Origin: Daedaleopsis sinensis
Lineage: Eukaryota; Basidiomycota; Agaricomycetes; Polyporales; Polyporaceae
Assembly (NCBI GenBank): GCA_033807695.1
Contig: CM066310.1
Location: 496,001-560,000 of the forward strand
Length of the DNA: 64,000 bases
Direction: 5' to 3'
Positions 55,114 to 64,000 of this stretch are shown here, piece by piece. Both the position numbers and the translations under genes were made by a program. The notes beneath the pieces are model-generated. The model did no database searches and was not told the DNA's origin. It was given only the letters and a program-made list of their open reading frames with translations. Each line of letters starts with the position of its first letter. Position 1 is the stretch's first letter.

Positions 55114-56120
55114 GATCGAGACACATCCACAATCCCGAAGCGACACCGGGACTACAGCCCTAAGTCCCTCGCCATTCGATACCCGGTCGCTACTCACCAT
55201 CTACTATGTAGCCCAGAAACTCTCTGATGAGCTCTTCTATTCGCAAGCTTCAGACCAACATCGTTTTTGATGACTGCCATATATCACTCCACTACCCCGA
55301 AGTCGCGAGTTGGGAACGCGCGAAGTTCTACTGATTTGCATCAATATTTCTATAAGCCAAATTCAACATATGCCTTTACGACAAGCAATCGACTGCGATC
55401 GAGCGTTATTGTCAATAGCATCGATTGGTGCAGTGAGTATGGTATTTTAGCATCAGGCTAGTCATCGGCATTATAACATCCATTGACTGATAAGGATCTA
55501 CAGTCCCTCCCGCATGGCCATGCGCATCCCTCTAGAATGCACACGCATCAACAGCATGTCAGCTTGACTCCTGAGAACCCAGAACCCATGCCCTCTCGGG
55601 TCTCAGAAGACAATAAACAATAGTGGCGGTGCATCCCCCTGTGATTTACGAACGCACCTAGGCTAGCATGCTCCGACTTTCCAAAATCCTCTCCGCCACG
55701 CGTCCAAACAATACCACGAAGTCGACGAAGCAGAGATGTCGGCGGTCGGAAGACCCGCGAAGGCAAATCTGACTGGCTCGTCTAGTCCGCGACGCACGCT
55801 CTTGTCACCGGATCGGGCGAAAAAGCTACTGAACGTCCTCACGCTGCAGCTCCGCGCAGGATCGCGATCCGGCATAGTCCGGCATCCGTGCTCGCTGGAC
55901 GAGAAAGGCTTAGCGTGCGCGACGAGAGATCGGCTCCGATGATGAAATGCGCGCGGGGTGGCACTGGGCTCAGCGCTCAGCGCTCAGCCCGGAAGCCTCC
56001 CTCGATCCCAGATGCGATAGCCCGCGTCCTTGTCAGCCGCACCGTGATCGGAGAAAAGGGCGGGGGCGGGGGGAAATGGGCTCCATTGCTCTCTCTTCCC
56101 CCCTCGCTGTCCCAAGAGCT
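55114..56120. other. Intergenic, no gene seen
   Basis: About 1 kb. 55114-55500 is AT-richer and probably the rest of the decayed F-box locus; 55640-56110 is GC-rich and should include the promoter of the next gene. The frames here show no domain-like features. Confidence 0.4.
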
Positions 56121-57655
56121 ATGCCCACACGCGCCCGGTCGACGAGTTTGAAGGACGAGCTGATAGACCTGGGCCACAACTGGTGAGTACTCGTGCATTC
56201 TACCACAACGAGTCCGTCAGCCGACGCTGCAGCAATTGCTAGGCATTTGCACAATCCAGACATCTACTCCGTGCGCCTGCGGTATGAAGCCATTGACGAG
56301 GACCACCCGTCGCTGCCCGCGGCAGAAGCGTCTACGGACAACATCGCGCGCGTGCTCTTGCGTCAAATCCACGACTGCCGCGTGACGATCGTCCCCTGCC
56401 TCTACCGCAGCGAGCTCCCAGGGCGGGACGACGTGCTCGGTGCCGTGCTGCACGTCACAACGGTGGACACGGGCATCCTCGACATCGTCCACCTCTTGCA
56501 GAGCGACGTGCCCGTCCACCTCTACTTCGGCGAGCCCCTGGCTACCGCGACCGCCTTCGACGCGTACAACCCGGACCGAGTCGCGCTCCCGAACCGCCTC
56601 GCGCCCGGGGACCCGCTCTTCTGCTCCGCAACGCAGCGCGCGGTCGTCTTTGGGGCGTATCTCCACGCGCCCGCGAACCCGGACGCGCTGTACGGCCTCA
56701 CCGTCGGCCAAGCCGTGCTGCCCCACACCGGCTTCGACCTGCATCCGCTGCTCAAGCGCCGCAGCGGCATGCACACGTCCCTCAGCTCGAGCTCGCTGCT
56801 CGTCTTCAAGTACGTCGCACGCCCGCTCTCGAACCCAGCCGCGGAGGTCGTCGAGCGGGCCATCTGTGCACTCAAGAAGGAGAGCGAGCGGATCACCGGC
56901 GAGGTCGAGCGTACAGGTGCGGCTGCGCTCACGCCGCTCGCACAGAGGCGGGTGCAGCAGAACGAGGCCGAGTGCGCGAAGCTGGCGCGCTCGCTCGCGA
57001 ACGCGCACGCCTACGACGTCGGACACGTGTACGCCGCGGAGGCCCTCGTGCGCCCCTGTAAGTGCTCTGCTCGTGCACAGGACGTTGCGCTGACCGTGTA
57101 CCAGGCTCCGGACACGGAGACCCGCGCAAAAAGCGCAAGTCGAGCCACCCACACCGCATCGCGGACGAACGCGTCAAACACCTGCTCTCGTGGACGCTCG
57201 TCAGCGTGTCCGCGTCCAAAGCAAGCGACAACCCGCTCACGCTGCACCCATATCCCTCCGCGCCCGAGCGGGGCGACGTCGTCTCGATGCACGTTGCGGA
57301 CCCGAATGTCGAGCGGCCGCTCGGTCCATATCGCGACGGCGTCGTAAATGGGGCGTCCGCGCGAGTTGTCATCGGTGGGTGTATAGCGCTAGAATGGACC
57401 GTGTTCCCCACCCCGGGGAGAGGTCCGACCAGATTTGCGGCAAGGGGGGACGCAGGCGCGATCGTCACGTCCACTCTTCAGGGAGATTCAGAGGGGTGTG
57501 CCGTCGCGGTGCCGTTGGGGATGCTCTACGCTGTACCCGAGCGGGGGCCTTATGGACTCGTCACGCCTATGACGACGATCATGAGGCGCATTGAGACGGT
57601 GACGGGGATGCAATTGCGGTTCCAAGGGAGCTGGTGGCGGGAGCACTACACTTGA
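56121..57655 (+). CDS. Trypsin-fold-like protein lacking catalytic motifs
   Basis: Exons 56121-56182, 56243-57057 and 57105-57655, about 475 residues. The first splice joins GHN-W to HLHNPDIYSVRLRYEAI and settles the start at the ATG at 56121. Layout: an N-terminal alpha/beta segment (ILDIVHLLQSDVPVHLYFGE), a strand-rich block with DALYGLTVGQAVLPHTG, a charged helical segment (ALKKESERITGEVERTG), a basic PRKKRKSSHPHR, and a C-terminal block with RVVIGGCIALEWTVFP, GDAGAIVTST and VPLGMLYAVPERG. This recalls fungal trypsin-like proteins with LTARHVVLP and GDSG motifs; here the His is replaced (TVGQAV) and the Ser is Ala (GDAG), so no protease activity is expected. That kinship is inferred from motif order only. 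No signal peptide. Confidence 0.6.
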
Positions 57656-57918
57656 CATGAGGGGGGCCCGGAGTGGATAGACGAGGAACTACATCTATAC
57701 CCAGCACATATACCCCGCTTGTATATACCGACGGCACTGCCGTGCCAGCTTGCGACAAAACATTGTATCACTACAACTTACAAATGGAGATATAACTGCG
57801 AAACTTCTGCGTCAGTGGACGCGGTACCGGGGCTGCACAAGGATAACAACGCACGGTACAGACGAGCAACCCCAGACGACTTAGTATCTTCGTCGCACTG
57901 GCCTCGACACGCAGGACG

Positions 57919-60147
57919 CTAATTTCGACCTGCATATGCAACTCTCCGTGGGTCACGGCTCGGGTCATACGTCAGGCCACCTTGTACACCGTTGGGCCGA
58001 GCCGATGCCGAGCCGTACGACATGCGAGACATGATGTCGTTTCCTAGTGAGTTATGTTGAGGCACGGGGGGAGGTCGGGGTACGGTAGGAGGAGCCGTAT
58101 GATGAGACGCAGGAGTTCGCATGGCTGCGGGTGCAGTTGGTGGGTCTGTACGAGGAGGAGCTGAGACGGCAGACGGGGCGGCCGTTGCAGCCCTCCCTGA
58201 TTGGCGGGATGCGGGCGGTGGGAGTGCAGCTGAAACCAGATGCGGCAAAATAGTCAGAGGACACTCGAGCTACGTAGGGTTTGAAGACTCACGTTCTTCA
58301 GAAGACGACCTGTCACGCTTCCGTTTTCCTGTCGTCCGTTGTGTGGCTGACGCACGTGGCTCGTCGTCCGGGGTGAGTTTTGACACCTTCACGGCTTTGA
58401 GGAACTTGAGGATGACCTTGAACGTCCTGGTGTTTTGACGTATGTCTTTCTCCTTCTCCCTGACATTCCTCCTCATATCCCCTATCGCCGCAGAGAGTTG
58501 CGCCATGCTCAACTTCTTCTTGTGAGCATGTATCAGAAGAGCAATGGCGTGGACCTCCATGGGTGCCACCTTGGAGATACCGGGCAGGCGGAGCGACTGA
58601 TTGTACTTTGGATCCTTGGCAATGTCGCAGAATATACGAAAAGTGTCGTGAACGTCGTCGCATAGTTCCTGTTCCAGTTCGTCGTTGTCCTGTAGCCAAG
58701 TCTCGATTATAGCAAGGCCCGGGAGCGTCGTTAGATGTGGCCACCTCGAGATGCAGTAAACTGCGTAAGCTACAGCTCTGAAATCGTTCCCGCGGCTGGT
58801 GTCCCAACTCATATCGGAGGCGAGCTTGTCGACGACATACTGATTAATCAGCAGACGGATAAAGTCACCGTGTATACCGGCAATAGCATGCAGTCGTTCT
58901 GGTCAACGCATTGGGTCAATGGAAGGCATTCAAGAAGACTCTTAGGGAGGGCGAACCTGCGGGCGTGAGCGCCATGCCCAATTGTACTCTCTGCTGGTAG
59001 TGAGTACATAAGGATTGTATAGAAGCATCGTCAACTGACCTGGAATATTTCCCTTTCATTGTCAGGGGTGATATCTTGATATTCCATGCAGACCTAGGAT
59101 ACACACAGTTAGAACAACGTCCTGAGTTACGACTCTGAACGCGAGACGAACGATTTGTTTTGTCCGGAATAGCTTCTGGTATTTCTCAGGCAAAAGTTGT
59201 GCCTTGAGCTTTCCTGTATCCTTGAAGACGAACTTCTCGCCAGTGAAGCTACGTCTGCATATTAGCACGAGATATTCACGAAGTCCCCAATTGAGTCAGA
59301 GGGAACTTACGCGTCTTTGTCTAGAAAATACCCATGTAAGTAACATTACACATTGGCGCAGAAGACCTCGAGTGCATCGACATACATGGTATCTGCAACC
59401 GACAGTCAGCCATCAACGACGTTTCAAAAATGGCTGGTTAAAGACGCACTTCACCGCTAATGAATCTGCGACAGGAGGATGATAGCATAGGTCCGAACAG
59501 AGTACAGCATGAGCTCATGCACAAGGACAAGGTCTGCGTGTAGCATCCGTACCTCCAGATAGAAGTTAACCGTTGCTTGCCGTCGACACAGACACGACGT
59601 TCGCTACCGTCTTCGGCAGTTTGCACGACTGTAACGTGTCAACGAATCATGATAGTGCGAGACGAGAGGCTCGGGCGGCACGTACCGAATATAACTGGTG
59701 GGACGTAGAAGTTGCGAAAGATTGAGTCAATGAGGCCTACGGACAAACCAGCCCTGTTAGAGGTTCGCACAACTTATGCTCCATGGTAACGCACTGATCT
59801 GCTTCTTGTCTGGCCAGACAACGTCTGTGAGGCATGGAAGGAATGAGGAAAGCGATCGCATATTCTAAACAAGCCGACCTTACCGCGTTGGTACTCCGCC
59901 TGCAGGTCAATGTCTTCGGCAGTTATTTGGTCTACGACGCGTCAGACAGCAAGCTACCAGTAGAGCTGTTATACTCACCGAATAACGATTGGCATGTGTA
60001 GGTTGTCGCGCGGGGAACCTTGAGCGCACCTCGGATTGTGTAGTTCGAGCCTGCCTTTCCTTTCCCCTTGCCTTTGCTTGGGGTCTTGCGAGTGGTTTCC
60101 TCCTCTTCCTCGTCGGAGATGTCGGTCAGGTCAGAGTCAGAGCTCAT
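57919..60147 (-). CDS. DUF262 (GmrSD-type) domain protein
   Basis: About ten exons on the minus strand, ATG 60145-60147, stop at 57919-57921. The N-terminus is acidic then basic (SDLTDISDEEEEE, KGKGKGKAG). The DUF262 domain follows: YTIRGALKVPRATTYTCQSL, QITAEDIDLQAEYQR, VVWPDKKQ, IGLIDSIFRNFYVPPVIFV, the signature VDGKQRLTSIWRF (about 59560-59600), LLPEKYQKLFRTKQI and DNEREIFQRVQLGMALTPAE-like sequence. DUF262 is ParB/sulfiredoxin-like and in bacteria forms the NTP-using half of modification-dependent restriction enzymes (GmrSD); fungal versions are common and uncharacterised. The classic DGQQR reads DGKQR. A helical block (58270-58812) and a Pro/Ala-rich disordered tail follow. No DUF1524 HNH nuclease half is seen. 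It shares a 192-bp divergent promoter with MAD1. Confidence 0.82.
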
Positions 60148-60339
60148 CGTCAGAGGAGAGGCACAGCGGCAGGCGAGAGGGGTCAGTGGTAGTGGTGGCA
60201 GAAAGGAGCGTGAGTGTGCTTCAAGCGACGAGCGTCACGTCTTGGCCAGCGTCTCCGACGTGGTGTAGCGAGCGCCCCCGAAACGCGTCTCCGGCGAACG
60301 CGTGCTCGTGCTCGTGCTCCTTGTTCCCCGACCACCACG
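60148..60339. promoter_or_regulatory. Divergent promoter of the DUF262 gene and MAD1
   Basis: 192 bp between the two start codons, GC-rich with repeated cgtgctcgtgctcgtgctcc just before the MAD1 ATG and no TATA box, as in many housekeeping fungal genes. Confidence 0.5.
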
Positions 60340-62915
60340 ATGAGCCATGGCGACAACTTCTCCACACCAATCAATTCTTCACGCTCCTTTTTGTCTTCAA
60401 TACCGCGCAGCAGCGCGATAAAGCGCGATTCTCTCGCCGCCGAACTCGAACGAGGTGTGTGGCATTCGACAGACACGCGGACGACGAAGTTCATCACATT
60501 CGTTGGCACTGGCAGATCCACAGCTCTCCACAGCCAAACGACAGCAGCGTACTCAAGCATTCTCCTCACATATGGCTAATTCGACTCTCGAAAGACAGCT
60601 AGCGGCGGCGCAGACGGCAAAGCTCGAGCTCGAGACCAAGCTTCGCGAGAAAGAGCTGCTGGTGGAGAGACTCGAGGGAGATAGAAGATGGCTGGCTGAA
60701 CGCGAGAAGGAGGAGAGGGAAGAGAAGGAACGTGAGCGTGTAGAATTCCAAGAGGAGAAGGTAAGCCCTGGTTCGCCGGTTGAGTTCTCGCATGAAAGTC
60801 GGAGAGCCTATGGGGGGAGCAACTACGACCAGTTTCACCAATACTATTGCCCCTCTTCAGACTCGGATTTCGTCTCTATGTTCAACGTCGCAGTTTACTA
60901 ATCAATTTCACTGATCGTTTGCAGCGCAAGGCCGAGCAAGAGATTCGGTCTCTGCGTAGCTCACTCACGACACTGCGAGAAGTGCACGTCGACCTAGAAG
61001 AGGAGCATTCGTCGCTCTCTCGCAGCACCTCCCAAACGACCGCCACTCAGAAGTCACACATTATCACCCTCACGCGACAAATGTCGTTACTCGAGACGGA
61101 GGTCGCAGAGTTCAAGAAGATCGCGGAAGAACGGGCTCGTGCGTTCGAGGAGCTACAGGCCCAATTTGACGAACTCAGTTCCACGCAGGAGAGCTTCACC
61201 CTGCAGAACGCGCACGACGAAGACTGGACGGTCGTGCGGGAGGAGCTACATCGACAGGCGAAGTACATGCGCCAGCTGGAGTCTGCGAACGCAAGGATGG
61301 CCGCCGAGCTCAACATCCTGCGCGAGAGGCAGACGAGCGTCGAGGTGCTGAAGGAGCAGAAGCGCGAGTTGGAGCGTAAAGCCCGTGCGGCCGACGAGCT
61401 GCGTGAGAAGGTCGTGAAGCTTGAGGCGGAGTTGGATGCAGCAAGGAAAGAGCGGGAAGAATGGTGCGCTGTTCCTTTGTCTCGTCCTTTTGCTCGCTCA
61501 CCATATGCGCGAAGGGCGTCTGTGTCGACTGAGCCCGCCACTCCCTCGAAGACTCCGGTGTCTGTTACCCAGAACCTGTCAAGCCTTCGCCTCGCGCACG
61601 CACGCCTCATGGAAGAGCATGGTTCCAACGTTGCGCTCCTCCGTCACCGCGAGCAGCAGTTCTCAGAGTCGCAGACCCGCGAGGTCGAAACCCAAGCAAC
61701 ACTGAAAGAGATGCGCGCTGAAGTTCGCGCTCTCAAGGATCGAGCGACGCGTAGCGAACATAAGGTATCTCTTGCGGAACGTGAGATCAGCTTCTTGCAG
61801 GCCATGGTGGTATGTATATTTCGGCTTCGAGGAGAGGACATGTGTCTCATGTGGCTTAGGCGAGCTTCAACGCCGAAGAGGCAGCGCAAGGGGCAGTTAA
61901 GTCCGACGATGAAACTCTCCAGCCCGTGCAGCAACTGGAGGCGTTGGTCAAGGACTACAAAGCGACTGTCTCCGCGCTTGAGAACGAACTCAAGGAGGCG
62001 CGGGCCCACCCTGTGGTTACTGAAGACGTGGCGGCTAAGAAGCAACTTCTGGCTGAAGTGGAGAAGGAACGCGCCGCGAAGGAGCTTGTCGAGCAAGGTA
62101 CGTGAGGTACGCATTGATACAGCAAGGACTCTGCCTCATGATCTACAGAGCTCAAGGAGGCGGAGAAGGATGCAGAGAAGCACCTGGAGCAGATCGAGGA
62201 GCTAGAGCAAACCCTCTTCGAGCTGCGCGGCGAGATCGGCGCGGGCAGGCATTTGCCTCCCGGGGTCCGCATTCTGTCCCTCCGAGACAACCCTGCACAA
62301 CAATGGGAGGACCTGAGCAAGGCCGCGATGGACCGCCTGAAGAGTGAGAACGAGGCGCTTCTCAAGCGGCTCAAGGATCTCGAGGACAGCGGTGTGCGTG
62401 GGTCCGGCCAGGATCCGAACATGGAGGAGCTCGTGCCCCGCGCGAGCTGGGAGGCGGTCACCGAGGAGAAACACAAGCTCGAGGAAGAGCTCAAGCAGCG
62501 CGAGAAGCGGTACCTCCGGCTGCAGCAGGTATGTGCCTCCTTCCTCCCCGCAGACGTCCCGTCCAGTGGCGCTTCATGCGATGCGCCGCAGGTGTTCCAC
62601 GCGAAGAGTGCCGAGTTCCGCGAGGCGATCGCGTCCATCCTCGGGGTGAAGCTCGCTTTCTACCCGAACGGCCAGGTGCGCGTGACGTCGCAGTTCGACC
62701 TGAACGCGGCGTTCGTCTTCCAGCCGAACGGCCAGGGCGAGAAGATGAAGATGCAGCTCGTCGCGCAGGGGGAGGGCGGGCCGGACGACCTCCCGCAGCT
62801 GATGCGGTACTGGGTCGAGCAGGAGCAGTGCATCCCTGGCTTCCTCGCGAGTGTCACGCTCGAGTGTTATGAGAAGGACAAGATAGAGAAGTCGCGTGAG
62901 CTGGGGCAACACTAG
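60340..62915 (+). CDS. MAD1: Spindle assembly checkpoint protein MAD1
   Basis: Kinetochore and nuclear-pore-associated coiled-coil protein that recruits MAD2 and delays anaphase until chromosomes attach. Exons 60340-60454, 60534-60760, 60925-61809, 61860-62097, 62149-62528 and 62592-62915, about 722 residues; a 51-nt GT/AG intron at about 61463-61513 is possible and keeps frame. The join ELERA-KRQQRTQAFSSHM fixes the first intron. Most of the protein is coiled coil (E/K/L/R-rich). RILSLRDNP at 62268-62294 fits the MAD2-interaction motif, followed by a MAD1-like RLKSENEALLKRLKDLE. The C-terminal head is clear: RLQQVFHAKSAEFREAIASI (RLK-type motif), LGVKLAFYPNGQVRVTS, YWVEQEQCIPGFLASVTLE. Length is close to fungal MAD1. 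Ends at 62915. Confidence 0.93.
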
Positions 62916-63575
62916 GAATCACTGTGAGGACTCATCTGCACGATATATCCGCTGTTCATATTACTACTGTACTAGTACTGTTGTCGCAGACCATGGTTTC
63001 TCCTTTACTGGTAGAATTTGTAGGAGACATTCATACAAGATTTGGCAGGAGGCGCCACCCATTCCGTCCGTCGAACCAGCGGGTCAGTCGTGTAGCCGCA
63101 GCTTGACTGCTCTGGGCTGATTATATTGTAGTAAGGATAGACTGAGCCAAGATAGAGTTGTAGAATTTGCAGGTCGTGTTACCGATGCGCAACATACTCG
63201 ATTGCTGTTGTCATATTCAGAACAGTAAACATCGGAAGTGACGGTCACCTTACATCAAATGTCTGATCCAAGATGACCTCGCCTACCTTTCCTTACCGAG
63301 TAGAATGGAGCTCGATTTGTTGCATAACCGTATACAAAACTTTTGCCCTCTGACTGGTGATCGTGAAAACTGTATGATGTCGTCCGCGATAGAAGTCGCA
63401 TTAAGCTGGCATCACTCGTTGACAGTTCGCAGCAGCATCGCACAAATCGATAACACGAAAGCAGGAGTGAGAGAGCGAGAGCGAGAGCTAAAGCCTTGAA
63501 AAGTGTTGGTTTGGGAGTGAATAGCGTGAACTGGGGAGGCACGTCACCTGAGCAGTACAACATAAGAGCCTCATA
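62916..63575. other. Intergenic between convergent genes
   Basis: About 660 bp between the ends of MAD1 (plus) and the kinase gene (minus). No gene supported. A gagagagcgagagcgagagc simple repeat lies near 63469-63488. Confidence 0.4.
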
Positions 63576-64000
63576 CTATGCTATCATCTTCTTCAGGTTA
63601 GTCAGCCCCTGCCATGCTACCGCGACAGCGTCGTTATAAACCCGCTCCATGGTCGGTTCTGACTTCAAGCTAAGTCGCCGTCGGGGAGTCGATGATTTCA
63701 TCCCGGACTTGGATCGCTGCCAGTGTGCGATGGCGTCCTTGACGGAAGGGCGCGTGTTTGGGTCTTCACGCTTCATAATCGCGATTAGGGAGACGAGAAA
63801 GTCCATGTCATGGTATTTCTACGATGCGCATAAGTACAGACAGACCGGAATTAATTGCATTCTGACTCACCTGCTGGAATTCATTGTCGTATAGATTTCC
63901 GAGGGAGAACACGTCTACCTTGTAGGCATCGTACGGCGTGTCCGCGGATAGTTCGGGGACATCGGTGTCTCGCCCATCCTCTCCTACAACATACGACGAC
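63576..64000 (-). CDS. Protein kinase, 3' end only (cut by window edge)
   Basis: The minus strand from 64000 reads an exon with TDVPELSADTPYDAYKVDVF SLGN-type sequence, matching kinase subdomains VIII-IX (an xPE motif, then D-V-F-S-L-G), and after an intron (about 63810-63870) FLVSLIAIMKREDPNTRPSV KDAIAHW, matching subdomain XI with its conserved arginine. It ends with a short basic then hydrophobic tail, stop at 63576. The ATP-binding and catalytic loops lie outside the window, so activity and substrate cannot be judged. It resembles the serine/threonine kinase-like proteins expanded in basidiomycetes. Confidence 0.7.

Noticed and set aside
1..64000. tRNA and rRNA genes
   Set aside because: Reading for B-box-like GGTTCRANTCC and cloverleaf arms gave no candidate on either strand; a covariance-model scan would be needed to exclude them fully.

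Overview
The window is fungal nuclear DNA, almost certainly from a wood-decay basidiomycete of the Agaricomycetes. The reasons are short introns (about 48-95 nt, GT/AG, CTRAY branch sites) in nearly every gene, a secreted multicopper laccase with a phenylalanine in the type-1 axial position, a divergent G-alpha paralogue, and repeated Plavaka-type (CACTA-like) DNA transposons. No bacterial features (operons, Shine-Dalgarno sites, CRISPR) and no tRNA or rRNA were found. Exon joins were worked out by hand from reading frame and splice signals, so ends are firmer than inner boundaries.

Left part (0-10.2 kb): four intron-rich plus-strand genes of little-known families (an HMG-box-like protein, an uncharacterised protein, a zinc-ribbon-like protein and another uncharacterised protein). 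They are followed by a nested GC-rich minisatellite (7.77-9.19 kb) and a 102-aa gene with a HicA-like fold split into five tiny exons. The stretch 10.2-11.5 kb is low-complexity DNA with one long palindrome.

Host genes (11.5-19.8 kb): a complete laccase (minus), a G-alpha subunit (plus) whose conserved C-terminal reading requires a one-nucleotide exon and whose switch regions lack the GTPase residues, and an F-box protein (minus).

Transposon cluster (20.8-53.4 kb): about 32 kb of Plavaka-type elements. Wherever the 5' end of a transposase gene survives (four of four), a second gene starts 214-333 bp away on the opposite strand, giving a repeated two-gene divergent module. The companions fall into two protein families (20.8-22.8 with 35.2-37.9 kb; 31.7-33.9 with 46.9-49.7 kb). 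Only the 49.99-53.44 kb transposase looks intact. One copy holds a 0.97-kb insertion, others are fragments, and two are cut by the two ends of a 4.67-kb hAT element that has an apparently intact transposase but no target-site duplication.

Right part (54-64 kb): a decayed F-box gene, a gene resembling a trypsin-fold protein that has lost its catalytic signature, a DUF262 (GmrSD-type) protein divergent from MAD1 (spindle checkpoint), and the 3' end of a protein kinase gene cut by the window edge.
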